From Paenibacillus sp. JJ-223 (GTDB lineage Bacteria > Bacillota > Bacilli > Paenibacillales > Paenibacillaceae): DNA of 64,000 bases. This document shows, piece by piece, positions 52,705-61,058 of the stretch (positions within the stretch are counted from its first letter, which is position 1; each line of letters starts with the position of its first letter). The stretch lies in NCBI RefSeq assembly GCF_927798175.1, contig NZ_CAKMMP010000023.1, positions 23,837 to 87,836 of the forward strand, written 5' to 3'. Under the pieces are notes generated by a model. The model saw only the letters and a program-made list of their open reading frames with translations, was not told the DNA's origin and searched no databases. The position numbers and the translations under genes were made by a program.

Positions 52705-52776
52705 ATGGCAGAAATAAGCGGGCGAATACCTACTTCCGGGTAGGTGGATGTGATCCGCACAGGGGAGGAATCCGGG

Positions 52777-53556
52777 GTGCTGCCTCATTTTATTTCGTTG
52801 TTCGTGCTGGCCTTCGCGGTGAGTCTGGATGGTTTTGGAGTCGGAATTACATATGGATTGCGCAGGACCAAGATCCCGCTCTTATCCATTGCCGTCATTT
52901 CGTTGTGTTCGGGATTGGTCATTGCCGTATCGATGCAGGTCGGCGTGCTATTATCCCGTTTTGTGTCTCCGGACGTGGCTTCCGTTGTCGGCGCGGTCAT
53001 TCTGATCGGCATTGGCGGCTGGTCGCTCCTTCAGCTTGTACGGAAGAAGAGCAAAGATTCGGCCGAAGCCAACACTTCCCTTGAACAGGAAGGGATGAGG
53101 GCGTCTTCGGGATATGGAACGGAGATTTATGGTGGAGAAGAACAGGTGACCAGAAGGCAAAGTCAGGTCATGGCACTGGAACTGGAGCAATCGGCTTCAG
53201 GCGGATCATTGGAACGCATGGTGTTTACGTTGGAACTGCGCAAGCTGGGCGTGGTGATCCAGATTTTGCGCAGTCCCTCCAAGGCGGATATCGACAATTC
53301 GGGCAGCATATCTGCCCAAGAAGCGATGTGGCTCGGCATAGCGTTGTCACTGGATGCTTTTGGTGCCGGACTCGGGGCTGCTTTGCTGGGGTTTCCGACG
53401 TTCTGGACCGCATTGGTGATTGCGCTGTTCAGCGGGGCGTTTCTTTCGCTCGGGATGAAGGTGGGATTGCGCTTTGCCGACCTGCGCTGGATGCAACGTT
53501 TGTCGGTGCTGCCTGCCATTTTGTTGGTGGCTATGGGAATAATGAAGCTGTTGTGA
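52777..53556 (+). CDS. ytaF: Sporulation membrane protein YtaF (manganese efflux-pump fold)
   Basis: 259 residues from the GTG with GGAGG eight bases upstream. Two half repeats of three membrane helices, each with the MntP-type motif (AVSLDGFGVGITYGLRR and ALSLDAFGAGLGAALLGF, Asp conserved in both), joined by a polar loop of about 100 residues. YtaF is sporulation-linked in Firmicutes; the Asp residues suggest cation binding. coaE begins 9 bp after the stop. Confidence 0.87.
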   Translation: MLPHFISLFVLAFAVSLDGFGVGITYGLRRTKIPLLSIAVISLCSGLVIAVSMQVGVLLSRFVSPDVASVVGAVILIGIGGWSLLQLVRKKSKDSAEANTSLEQEGMRASSGYGTEIYGGEEQVTRRQSQVMALELEQSASGGSLERMVFTLELRKLGVVIQILRSPSKADIDNSGSISAQEAMWLGIALSLDAFGAGLGAALLGFPTFWTALVIALFSGAFLSLGMKVGLRFADLRWMQRLSVLPAILLVAMGIMKLL

Positions 53557-53565
53557 GGTGAAACG

Positions 53566-54162
53566 ATGAATATGGGCTTAACCGGCGGGATCGCAACCGG
53601 AAAAAGCAGTGTTTCCGCCTTTCTTGCAAGCAAGGGGGCGTTGATCATTGACGCAGACGTGATTGCCCGGGAGGTCATGCTGCCCGGGCATCCGGTTTTG
53701 GCTGCCACCGTGCAGCGGTTTGGACAAGCCATATTGCATGAAGACGGTACGTTGGATCGCAAAAAACTGGGCAGCATCGTTTTCGGGAACCCCGAAGAGC
53801 GAAAAGCGCTGGAAGCGATCACGCACCCGGCAATCCGTCAGGAGATGCGGGAGCGTGCCGTCGCATATCGGACAGAATATCCGGACAAGCTTGTGGTATC
53901 GGATATTCCTTTATTGTACGAATCGGGATTGGAGAATGGGTTTGACGAAGTTATGGTTGTATATGTCCCCCGTTCCGTGCAAAAGGAAAGACTGATGATT
54001 CGGGATGGATTGACGTCAGAGCAGGCTGATGCACGCCTTGGGGCGCAAATGGATATCGAACTGAAAAAGCGGCGCGCAGATATCGTCATTGACAATAGCG
54101 GTTCATGGCTTGAGACGGAAAAGCAGTTGGCAGCGTTTTGGCATCGTAAGGGTCTGTCATGA
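53566..54162 (+). CDS. coaE: Dephospho-CoA kinase
   Basis: 198 residues with P-loop G-G-I-A-T-G-K-S at 7-14, IDADVIAREVMLPGHP, and DIPLLYESGLENGFDEVMVVYV typical of CoaE. Catalyses the last step of coenzyme A synthesis. Begins after GAGGTGAAACG. Its stop overlaps the next gene by 4 bp (ATGA), showing coupling with the lytic transglycosylase. Confidence 0.95.
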   Translation: MNMGLTGGIATGKSSVSAFLASKGALIIDADVIAREVMLPGHPVLAATVQRFGQAILHEDGTLDRKKLGSIVFGNPEERKALEAITHPAIRQEMRERAVAYRTEYPDKLVVSDIPLLYESGLENGFDEVMVVYVPRSVQKERLMIRDGLTSEQADARLGAQMDIELKKRRADIVIDNSGSWLETEKQLAAFWHRKGLS

Positions 54163-54722
54163 AGCTGCTGCGCAAAAAGAGAGTGCTGCTGCTGCTGTTT
54201 GTGTCATTTGTGCTCGTGTTGTTCCTGAATACGAACTGGATGGCATGGTTTTATCCGATCCAATACAAAAACGAAATTCGGGCGCAATCGCAGAGTTATG
54301 AAGTGGACCCGTTTCTGATCGCTTCGATTATCCGGGTGGAAACGAATTTCAAAACAAGCAAGGAATCCAGAAAAGGCGCCATCGGTTTGATGCAGCTCAT
54401 GCCCGATACGGCGAACTGGATCATGGAACAGGCCAAAATTCCGCATACCTCGCTGGACGAGCTGAAGCATGAGCCGGACAGGAACATCCAGCTTGGAACG
54501 TGGTACTTGAAAAATTTGTCCGAGCAATTCGATGGCAATCCCATCGCGATGATCGCTGCATATAACGCAGGTCCGGGCAAGGTCAACGAGTGGCTTAAGA
54601 ACGGCGTATGGGACGGAACGTTTGAGTCGATCAAGGATATTCCTTTTGGAGAAACCCGGCACTATGTACAACGCGTTATTTATTATTATAATCAATATGT
54701 AGATATCTATGATACGTTCTAA
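54159..54722 (+). CDS. Lytic transglycosylase (SLT domain), membrane-anchored
   Basis: 187 residues: one N-terminal hydrophobic anchor (about 8-30), then a goose-type SLT domain with catalytic Glu61 (I-I-R-V-E-T-N-F), GAIGLMQLMPDTA, and IAAYNAGPGKVNEWL. It should cleave peptidoglycan glycan strands outside the membrane. The overlap with coaE is conserved in Bacilli. Confidence 0.9.
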   Translation: MKLLRKKRVLLLLFVSFVLVLFLNTNWMAWFYPIQYKNEIRAQSQSYEVDPFLIASIIRVETNFKTSKESRKGAIGLMQLMPDTANWIMEQAKIPHTSLDELKHEPDRNIQLGTWYLKNLSEQFDGNPIAMIAAYNAGPGKVNEWLKNGVWDGTFESIKDIPFGETRHYVQRVIYYYNQYVDIYDTF

Positions 54723-54753
54723 AAGAGACAGAATCCGGATGAAAAGAGCAAGA

Positions 54754-54790
54754 AAAACAGAGTGGCCGGCATGCTGCCGACCACTCCGTG
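54754..54790 (-). terminator. Rho-independent terminator of the SASP gene
   Basis: On the minus strand GAGTGGTCGG-CAGCATG-CCGGCCACTC forms a stem followed by TGTTTTTCTT. Confidence 0.8.
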
Positions 54791-54821
54791 CTCCTCTGTA
54801 TTACGTATTCCCGAACGGATA

Positions 54822-55040
54822 TTAGTATTGACCTGCCAATTGCTGTTCTGCAATTGTTACCAGACGCTTCGTGATGTAACCACCGATCGAACCGTTCTCG
54901 TAAGAAGTCATGTTACCTTGGTATCCGTCCTGTGGGATGCTAATTCCGAGTTCTTGAGCAACTTCGTATTTCATTTGCTCGAGAGCTGCGGAAGCTCTAG
55001 TTACCACCAGATTATTGGAGTTACCATTGCTTTGGGCCAT
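54822..55040 (-). CDS. Small acid-soluble spore protein, alpha/beta type
   Basis: 72 residues with both SASP signatures: the GPR protease site region KYEVAQELGI and the DNA-binding C-terminal half with G-N-M-T-S-Y-E-N-G-S-I-G-G-Y-I-T-K-R-L. Such proteins coat and protect spore DNA from UV and heat. A strong AGGAGG site lies before ATG. Opposite in direction to its neighbours, with its own terminator. Confidence 0.95.
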   Translation of the reverse strand: MAQSNGNSNNLVVTRASAALEQMKYEVAQELGISIPQDGYQGNMTSYENGSIGGYITKRLVTIAEQQLAGQY

Positions 55041-55153
55041 TGCTGTTCACCTCCTCGCGGTTGGTAAAAGTATTATGTGTCCAAGCTTCGATTTTCATTA
55101 CGAATGTCTATAGGGAATTTGTTCCAAAAGAAAAACATGGGAAGTGATCTGAT

Positions 55154-55621
55154 TTGAAATGTCCTTATTGCGGCTACTTGGGCACTAAAGTACTGGACTC
55201 AAGGCCGGCCAACGAATCCAAGTCGATTCGGCGCCGCCGCGAATGCGAGCAGTGCAGCCGAAGGTTTACTACGTTTGAAATGGTGGAGGAGACTCCGCTC
55301 ATCGTGATTAAGAAGGACGGAAGCCGGGAGGAATTCAGCCGGGACAAAATTTTGCGCGGTTTGATCCGTGCCTGCGAGAAACGTCCGGTTTCCGTCGAAA
55401 CGTTGGAAATGATGGTTTCCGAAGTGGAGAAATCGCTGCGCAATACGGCGGACGCCGAAGTGGAAAGCCGCCAGATCGGCGAATTGCTGATGGAACAGCT
55501 GTTTCCTGTGGACGAGGTGGCCTACGTTCGATTCGCCTCGGTGTATCGCCAGTTCAAAGACATCAACATGTTCATGAAAGAACTGAAATCGCTGCTGTCC
55601 AACGAGGACATGGAAGATTGA
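55154..55621 (+). CDS. nrdR: Transcriptional repressor NrdR
   Basis: 155 residues, TTG start. N-terminal zinc ribbon with Cys3, Cys6, Cys31 and Cys34 and RRRRECEQC, followed by an ATP-cone domain (VIKKDGSREEFSRDKILRGLIRACEKRPV). It represses ribonucleotide reductase genes by sensing nucleotides. The gene has the normal size; a long imperfect stem-loop (GGAGAAGA...TCTTCTCC, about 55640-55705) follows and could terminate it. Confidence 0.95.
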   Translation: MKCPYCGYLGTKVLDSRPANESKSIRRRRECEQCSRRFTTFEMVEETPLIVIKKDGSREEFSRDKILRGLIRACEKRPVSVETLEMMVSEVEKSLRNTADAEVESRQIGELLMEQLFPVDEVAYVRFASVYRQFKDINMFMKELKSLLSNEDMED

Positions 55622-55752
55622 AGGCTTAAAGTGAAGGGTTGAGGGAGAAGAGCAGTCCAGAGTTATCGTTACACGTCGTGCATAAAGGTTGTTCTTCTCC
55701 GATCACTTTAGGGTTAGGTATGGATTGAAATGAATTAATTTTTAAAAAGATG

Positions 55753-55781
55753 TTGACAACATGGGATGAATTTTATATGAT
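55753..55781 (+). promoter_or_regulatory. Sigma-A promoter of the tRNA-Ala gene
   Basis: A perfect TTGACA, 17 bp, TATGAT. About 55 bp before the tRNA. Confidence 0.7.
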
Positions 55782-55834
55782 ATAGAAGTCGCCTGAAGCA
55801 AACGATATGGCGATGAGGAATAAATACATATCAT

Positions 55835-55907
55835 GGGGCCATAGCTCAGCTGGGAGAGCGCCTGCCTTGCAGCGATGAGGTCAGGGGTTCGATCCCCCTA
55901 GGCTCCA
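55835..55907 (+). tRNA. tRNA-Ala (TGC), probably damaged by element integration
   Basis: 73 bases in cloverleaf register: GGGGCCA, D arm GCTC/GAGC, anticodon loop CTTGCAG with anticodon TGC, T arm AGGGG/CCCCT with TTCGATC. The 5' half is a normal alanine tRNA. The 3' anticodon strand is CGATG rather than GCAGG, leaving only two of five pairs with CCTGC, and base 7 (A) faces A at position 66. The 3' half lies within the element repeat at 55870-55911. No encoded CCA. It has a promoter and terminator and may be a pseudogene. Confidence 0.6.
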
Positions 55908-55911
55908 TACA
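55870..55911 (+). repeat. attL-like direct repeat (left)
   Basis: 42 bp, identical to 62040-62081 except for A/G at 55892/62062. It begins in the anticodon loop and covers the tRNA 3' half plus four bases, the usual footprint of a tRNA-targeting tyrosine integrase. The start-to-start distance is 6170 bp. Confidence 0.8.
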
Positions 55912-55924
55912 AATTGGACTTCCG

Positions 55925-55952
55925 AAACCCTTGATACATAAGGGTTTTTTTA
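55925..55952 (+). terminator. Terminator after the tRNA gene
   Basis: AAACCCTT-gatac-ATAAGGGTTTTTTT. Just inside the left end of the element. Confidence 0.8.
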
Positions 55953-55995
55953 GTTTTTTATGTGAAATATTACGATGAACCTTTCTACATTTTTC

Positions 55996-56280
55996 TCAGT
56001 TGGGGACGGATTGGGGACCGATGATCTTATTTAAACAATCTCAGTCGCTTATTATATAAAATCAACTATAAGGAGAAAATGATGCCGTCTGATTGAAACA
56101 CTGGCAAACCATTATCTTATCCGAATAATAACATACGTTCTCCACCTTGCCACTGGTCTTTTAGATCCGATTTGTTTGACTTGTTTGATTAGCTTTTTTA
56201 GTAAAGGAACAATTGAATCGGCCACAGGTACTGTACAACGAGATTTCTTGAGTTTTTTCTTATATTCGGTATCTGTTATT
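55996..56280 (-). pseudogene. Phage integrase (tyrosine recombinase) remnant
   Basis: Read on the minus strand, the sequence gives LQITDTEYKKKLKKSRCTVPV then ADSIVPLLKKLI, a segment like the K-T-x-x-S-R-R-x-V-P-L region of phage integrases. After a frameshift near 56130 it gives GGERMLLFG, a stop, then DNGLPVFQSDG. The end LNKIIGPQSVPN followed by a stop is typical of integrase tails. The N-terminal and catalytic parts are missing. It points toward attL, as expected for an element's integrase. By reading and pattern; no alignment was run. Confidence 0.55.
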
Positions 56281-56286
56281 TGAAGC

Positions 56287-56315
56287 CCAGATGAAAGTGG
56301 TATAATTTCATCTGG
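56287..56315 (+). promoter_or_regulatory. Perfect inverted repeat over a -10 box
   Basis: CCAGATGAAA and TTTCATCTGG flank 9 bp that include TATAA; TATAAT sits at 56301-56306. It could be an operator controlling the small gene that starts at 56326, or a hairpin at the start of its RNA. Confidence 0.55.
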
Positions 56316-56325
56316 GGGTAAAAAT

Positions 56326-56534
56326 ATGGAAAAAGGAACGTTACAATAACTTTTGAAGGTGGAAAGTTAGTTACTTTACCAGTTACGGAAGAAGAGTCGG
56401 AAGCATTAGTTGCTGATTTGAAAACAAAAGAATGGGTTGTTTTTAAGGGATACCACTTCAATACCGAAAAAGTGAACTATATCCACGTTTTGAATGTGTC
56501 AATAGTAGTTCCTTTCAGTATTGCAATGGTCTAA
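56326..56534 (+). pseudogene. Small gene of unknown function, frameshifted at its start
   Basis: ATG-GAA-AAA is followed by GG with five A in the run; adding one A restores a 69-residue frame that reads MEKRNVTITFEGGKLVTLPV, then TEEESEALVADLKTKEWVVF, then KGYHFNTEKVNYIHVLNVS. The frame has no other stop and ends at 56534. A GGGGG site precedes the ATG, an inverted-repeat promoter lies upstream and a perfect terminator 9 bp downstream. Family not recognised. The frameshift may be a sequence error. Confidence 0.5.
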
Positions 56535-56542
56535 AAGGCGCT

Positions 56543-56568
56543 GACGTCCTAAAAAGGACGTCTTTTTT
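56543..56568 (+). terminator. Rho-independent terminator
   Basis: GACGTCCT-aaaa-AGGACGTC followed by six T. Closes the small unit with the inverted-repeat promoter. Confidence 0.92.
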
Positions 56569-56755
56569 ATTGTGAGAAGAAAACCATACTCTATGCGTAT
56601 GGTTCGGGAGAGCTTCAAGCGATGTATCAAAAAAAATTCCTCCCAATGTTACAATAAATTTAGTTCGCCAACCGAATTTCGAACAAAAGGAGGAATACAG
56701 ATGTCATCTGATGGAACAGTTTAGCACATACAAAATGGAATTGTAAGTTCACATT

Positions 56756-57408
56756 GTGTTTGCGCCCCAGTATAGACGTCAGGTGATCACCATAAATGGC
56801 ATTGATCCAAGGGAATTGGGCTTGGGTGTTTTTCGGAACACTCAGCGCCCGATACTTTTATCTACGGTCGATAACACCGTGACTATACCGGGCATGCACG
56901 GGGCGTATGACTTTGGCGCGACCATGGGGCCGAAAAATTCGAAATGGAATGTGTATTCTTTGAAAAAGACCATTTGGAACTGCAGAAGCACGTATCAGTG
57001 TTTGCTGCTTTTTTGTTTGGGCCAGATGGAAGACCAAGAACCATGCCGGTTGTCTTCTCAAATGATCCAACGAAGCAGTACATGGTTAGATACACTGGCG
57101 ACCTTCCTATTGACCGTGTACGTGGTCTTGGAACGTTCAAACTCCCATTTGTAGCCTATGACCCATGGGCCTACAAAGAAACCACTTCAGACCTTCTTCG
57201 ATGGGATACAGATTACACATGGGAGGATGACTTTGCTTGGGACGAAGGTTATTCCTTCGATTTCAGAGACCCAGGGGAGGTTGAGATTAATAACCTAGGT
57301 ATTCTTAATGCCGAACCAATCATTGAAATTATCGGCACCTTCTCTTCACTGTCCTTAACGGTGGGAGGAGTTGTTTTCACATATAATATTCCGATGTCAG
57401 GCATTTGA
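56756..57408 (+). pseudogene. Phage distal tail protein (Dit), frameshifted
   Basis: The first frame reads VITINGIDPRELGLGVFRN then TVDNTVTIPGMHGAYDFGA; at the A5 run 56933-56937 it shifts, and the second frame continues FEMECVFFEKDHLELQKHV then LFGPDGRPRTMPVVFSNDPT and WAYKETTSDLLRWDTDYTWE. Together they make about 217 residues of a siphovirus distal tail protein (Sipho_tail family). One added A would restore the frame. The real 5' end is unclear. Part of a degraded tail module. Confidence 0.75.
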
Positions 57409-57411
57409 AGA

Positions 57412-57568
57412 GAAATTGAGAATCAGTAACCCGAAGATCAATCAAAACTTTCAGAACCTCAATAAAGATACAATCGCTAATGCCAATAACCTAGAAACAC
57501 ACAAATCATCAACCACAGCGCACTTTGCTCAGAATATAACATATAAGGAAATGTACTATTTACTCTGA
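57412..57568 (+). pseudogene. Phage tail-fibre N-terminal fragment
   Basis: A short open stretch reading ISNPKINQNFQNLNKDTIAN then NLETHKSSTTAHFAQNITY, the H-x-s-s-t-t-A-H-x-x-x-I-x-Y pattern found at the start of many Firmicute phage tail fibres. It has no start codon of its own and stops after 52 codons. Confidence 0.5.
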
Positions 57569-57638
57569 ATACTCGCAAATAAGTCCTACTGGGAATAATG
57601 TTGTGCTAATAACGTTATAAAAAAATGCTATCAAATCG

Positions 57639-58494
57639 ATGTTACCGCATGCGGAATTGAATGGGCTACGCCCTTTCAACCATTTCGGGAAACATAATTA
57701 CAGTGCTGACGGAATAGCAGTATCAACAACGAGTTATGTAACTGTAATAGGAAATAAAGTTTCTAATTGTAATAAGTCAGGTAGTTTAAGTGGGTCCGGA
57801 ATTGGCGTATCGATGAAAGGAGCAATTGAGTCGGTAATGCTTACAGTTGGTAAAGGTATCATCATAAACGGCAACGTTTGCTGGGATGATTCTGCTACCC
57901 CAAAACAAAAATATGGTATTTGTGTTCATTCTATATCGAGTGCCACGCGTATTACGATGTCAACAATCACAAACAATCAGGTTTATCGTAATGTTAATGC
58001 TGATTTTTATGTGGAACCGGGAATCATGGAGGATCAAACTAACATTATAGTAAATAATGGCGGCTGGTTAGATATTCAGAAATCTCTAGGTTCTTTCACA
58101 ACGAATTCAACATCCCAGGCGCAAATGACTTATTTATTTGTACCTAAAGACTCCATTAGGAAAAATGGTGGGTTCAAAATCAGGACGTGGGGGTTCCGTT
58201 TCGGGAACAGCAGGGATAAAGAACATTTTCTTAAAGTTTGATACCGACGACTCTGAATGTTTCGCTACTACTCAATTTTCAGCAGCAGAAACCGGGAAGT
58301 GGATTATTGAGGCTGAAATATTTAACATGAATGCGACTAATGTTCAAAACAGAAGTGCCATAGCGTTCAAGCGCAACTCTATTTATGAAATATTTAATTC
58401 TAATGGCGCTGTAGATACTGAGCAAAATCAGTCTCAGTGTTGGGGCAATTTCCTAACGGTTCAGATACCATTACTTACGTGGGTTGATTGTTGA
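57639..58494 (+). pseudogene. Phage right-handed beta-helix (tailspike-like) fragment, frameshifted
   Basis: The first frame (57639-58241) shows parallel beta-helix repeats: GIAVSTTSYVTVIGNKVSNC, KGIIINGNVCWDD, YGICVHSISSATRITMSTI, TNNQVYRNVNADFY. At the G5 run 58187-58191 the frame shifts and continues SVSGTAGIKNIFLKFDTDDS and AAETGKWIIEAEIFN to 58494. Removing one G would join them. The start is missing. Such proteins bind or digest cell-surface glycans. Confidence 0.6.
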
Positions 58495-58566
58495 GCGTAT
58501 TTAGTCTATATGGATTATTAAAAACATGTTAATATATATCAGTAATAATTTATAGGGGGTAAGGAT

Positions 58567-59721
58567 TTGTGGAGCTCAACTAAGACGCTGGGGGAATTAT
58601 ACAGGAGGGACAGGAACTCATTTGATATACTGAGGTTCGTATTTGCCATTGCGGTAATATATTCTCATTCCTTTGCATTAACGGGCAACCCTACTGGAGC
58701 AACAGAGATAATAATTAAACTGACTAAAGCTATTGATGCGGGCAGTTTGTCGGTATTCGGGTTCTTTATCCTCAGTGGTTTTTTAACAACACAGAGCATA
58801 GAAAATAGTCGGAACTATATCGATTATCTATTAAAAAGATTAATTCGAATTATCCCAGCTTTTTTGGTATGTCTTATAATGATCTCTTTTGTTGTGGGCC
58901 CAATATTTACACAAATGAAAATAGGAGAATATCTAACTTCAGATAGTACATGGAAATTTGTTTCGTACAACATCACCTTTAATATTGGTGAAAAATTCAT
59001 GAATACTCCAGGTGACTTGTTCAGGAATGCACCATTTCCAGGTGATGGCGTGGCGTTAGCCAATGGGTCAATGTGGACGCTTCAGTTGGAGTTAGGGTGT
59101 TATATCCTTTTGATTGTGTTATCATTTTTCCTAATGCTTAGACACCGATTCTTAATGGTTATTTTCACTGTCATTCTAGGAGTGCTGTATTATCTCAATA
59201 TGAAGTATTCTTACGTACCATTTTCGGTACCTGTTAAACAATTTTGGGTGTTAGGATCCTTTCAATTACCTAACTTCATTAAATTTGCTTATTACTACTG
59301 TATGGGGTCATTGCTGTACTTATATAGAGAAAAAATACTATACAGTCACCGTTTCTTAGTACTTGCTCTTTTGTTATTGTGGTTATCAACTCAATTGTCG
59401 CAATTCAACAATTGGTGTATGATCCTTTTTCCATACATCGTGATATCTGTCGGCATTAACTTCAGTTACAAGCATTTCCACAAAATTGGCGATCCGTCAT
59501 ATGGTTTATACATTTTTTCATGGCCTATTCAGCAAATGATCATTATAATGACCAACAATAGAATTGGTACATACAGTTTGTTTGTCAGTGCCTTCATAGC
59601 GACTCTTTTTGTATCATTGTTATCATGGAGGTACGTTGAGAAGCCTTGTTTGAAATTAAAAAAAGTATTACCAAATATAAGAACTAAATTAGATACGAGA
59701 AAAGAACAATACGAAGTATAA
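58567..59721 (+). CDS. Membrane acyltransferase family 3 (OafA/NolL-like)
   Basis: 384 residues, TTG start with GGGGGT upstream. About ten hydrophobic helices. Family motifs: FDILRFVFAIAVIYSHSF with the catalytic His, SLSVFGFFILSGFLTT (x-F-F-I-L-S-G-F), and a C-terminal YVEKPCLK (R-Y-x-E-x-P). These enzymes O-acylate cell-surface polysaccharides. It is intact while the genes around it are broken, and is AT-rich like the element. It sits inside the tail module, where phages often carry host-surface-modifying cargo. Confidence 0.88.
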   Translation: MWSSTKTLGELYRRDRNSFDILRFVFAIAVIYSHSFALTGNPTGATEIIIKLTKAIDAGSLSVFGFFILSGFLTTQSIENSRNYIDYLLKRLIRIIPAFLVCLIMISFVVGPIFTQMKIGEYLTSDSTWKFVSYNITFNIGEKFMNTPGDLFRNAPFPGDGVALANGSMWTLQLELGCYILLIVLSFFLMLRHRFLMVIFTVILGVLYYLNMKYSYVPFSVPVKQFWVLGSFQLPNFIKFAYYYCMGSLLYLYREKILYSHRFLVLALLLLWLSTQLSQFNNWCMILFPYIVISVGINFSYKHFHKIGDPSYGLYIFSWPIQQMIIIMTNNRIGTYSLFVSAFIATLFVSLLSWRYVEKPCLKLKKVLPNIRTKLDTRKEQYEV

Positions 59722-59729
59722 ATGAAAAA

Positions 59730-59966
59730 GTGGTGGTTGTGTTGATACGTATTCTCAACTCATTGCATCAACCTCTAGCTATACTCGATGATTACTTAAA
59801 CGACGAAATTTCCGAACAAATCAACGGTGCCTATACATTCAAGTTTTCGATCTACATGGACGATGAAAAAAGCCAGTACATTGCTACTGGTAACATCGCG
59901 GAAGTAGAAGGCCAATACTTCAATATCATAAGCCCCGGCGGACACGATCAAGTAGCAGCGAGGTAA
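59730..59966 (+). pseudogene. Phage tail endopeptidase/Tal N-terminal fragment
   Basis: 78 codons: ILNSLHQPLAILDDYLNDEI then SEQINGAYTFKFSIYMDDEK and YIATGNIAEVEGQYFNI, like the N-terminal domain of phage tail-associated (Tal) proteins, which are normally many hundreds of residues. Truncated after HDQVAAR by the IS3 remnant that follows. Its order after the beta-helix differs from the usual Dit-Tal-fibre order. Confidence 0.6.
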
Positions 59967-60008
59967 TTATAGCAGTAGAATGTGAGCAGGTCTCTTATGA
60001 TCTGCTCT

Positions 60009-60134
60009 TTAGCAGCCTATGAAACACTATATCGCTACTTGGAATTTTCTTATAATCGCAAGCGCTCGAACAGTACACTGGGTTACCTGTCACCTTGGGA
60101 ATTCGAGAAACAGTATTACCAAAAGACTTCGTAA
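60009..60134 (+). mobile_element. IS3-family transposase C-terminal remnant
   Basis: 42 codons reading LAAYETLYRYLEFSYNRKRS then NSTLGYLSPWEFEKQYYQ, the C-terminal end of an IS3-group OrfB integrase domain. TGTCCACTTTATTGACAG just after is a plausible terminal inverted repeat. All the rest of the element is gone. Confidence 0.75.
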
Positions 60135-60164
60135 ACGAGAGTGTCCACTTTATTGACAGAAGAG

Positions 60165-60376
60165 CAACGCCGAGGGAATTGTTGGGATAATGCCCCCCAA
60201 GAATCATTCTTTGGGCATTTTTAGGATGAAACGTATATCAAAGAATGCGAAACACTAGAAGAAGTAAAACGAGAAATTAAGAATTACTGACGTATTACAA
60301 TCATAATCGAGGGCAATGGAATTTGAAAAAGCTGCCGCCTGTAAAGTACAGACAGCAGCTTCAACGAGTTTCCTAG
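60165..60376 (+). mobile_element. Second IS3-family (IS150-like) transposase remnant
   Basis: NCWDNAPQESFFGHF, stop, DETYIKECETLEEVKREIKN, stop and frameshift, YYNHNRGQWNLKKLPPVKYR. It is the DDE C-terminus of an IS150-type OrfB with two stop codons and a frameshift. Distinct from the remnant at 60009, so two insertions occurred here. The region 60377-60425 resembles an IS end (TGTCCTTTACAAAGGGTACA). Confidence 0.75.
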
Positions 60377-60439
60377 TTTTTTTCAAAATGTCCTTTACAA
60401 AGGGTACACTTTAGTGCTGGCAGAGCCTTTTTTACGTTA

Positions 60440-61029
60440 TTATTCTAAATTATCAACCGCGTATTGTGCTTCTTCCGCGGTGAATTTTTCCCCATATTCG
60501 GATGTTAACTGATCGTAAATAGCTGAATCTGACATGCTCATGCTCTTTGCATAAGATTGTGCCTTTTTTAATGCATTTTCTTTCCAATCAATTTTAAGGT
60601 TGTCGACAGCGTATTGAGCGGCTTCTTTCGGGAAGTTCTCTCCATATTCGGACGTTAACTGATCGTAAACGCCTGCTTTCGACATACTCATAACCTCTGC
60701 ATATTGTTGCGCTTTTTCTAATGCAGCTTTATGTTCTCTGGGAACACTATTTGCTTCAGCTTCCTTTTTAGCTGCTTCTCGGCCGCAGCTTTATCTTTTG
60801 CTTTCTGTTCTTCAATAGTTTTTTTCTCGGCTTCTGCTTTCTCTTTGTCTGTGGTTGTCTGTTCAGTTGATGTTTCTTCTTTGGCTGATTGTGCTTGCTG
60901 AGTGCTTGCTTGTGCAGTTACGTCATTTGTCGGGCTTTTTTCATTTGCTCCAAGATTACCGATCACCCCGATAACAACCACGATAGCAATCCAGAACCAC
61001 CTCTTCTTATAAATTGGTTTCTTGTTCAA
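60440..61029 (-). pseudogene. Ltp-family surface protein, frameshifted
   Basis: The upstream frame (61029 to 60718) gives a basic start, one membrane helix (WFWIAIVVVIGVIGN) and a Lys/Glu/Ala-rich coiled linker. At about 60777 the frame shifts; the continuation carries two Ltp-like repeats, each A-L-x-K-A-Q-x-Y-A-x-x-M-S-M-S then QLTSEYGE then AAQYAVDNL. One added A would give a single ~196-residue protein of the host-surface-exposed lipoprotein (Ltp) type; in lactic phages such proteins block DNA entry by other phages. The membrane helix lacks a lipobox. Confidence 0.65.
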
Positions 61030-61058
61030 GGTAAATCCTCCTATGTATTGGTTAATGA

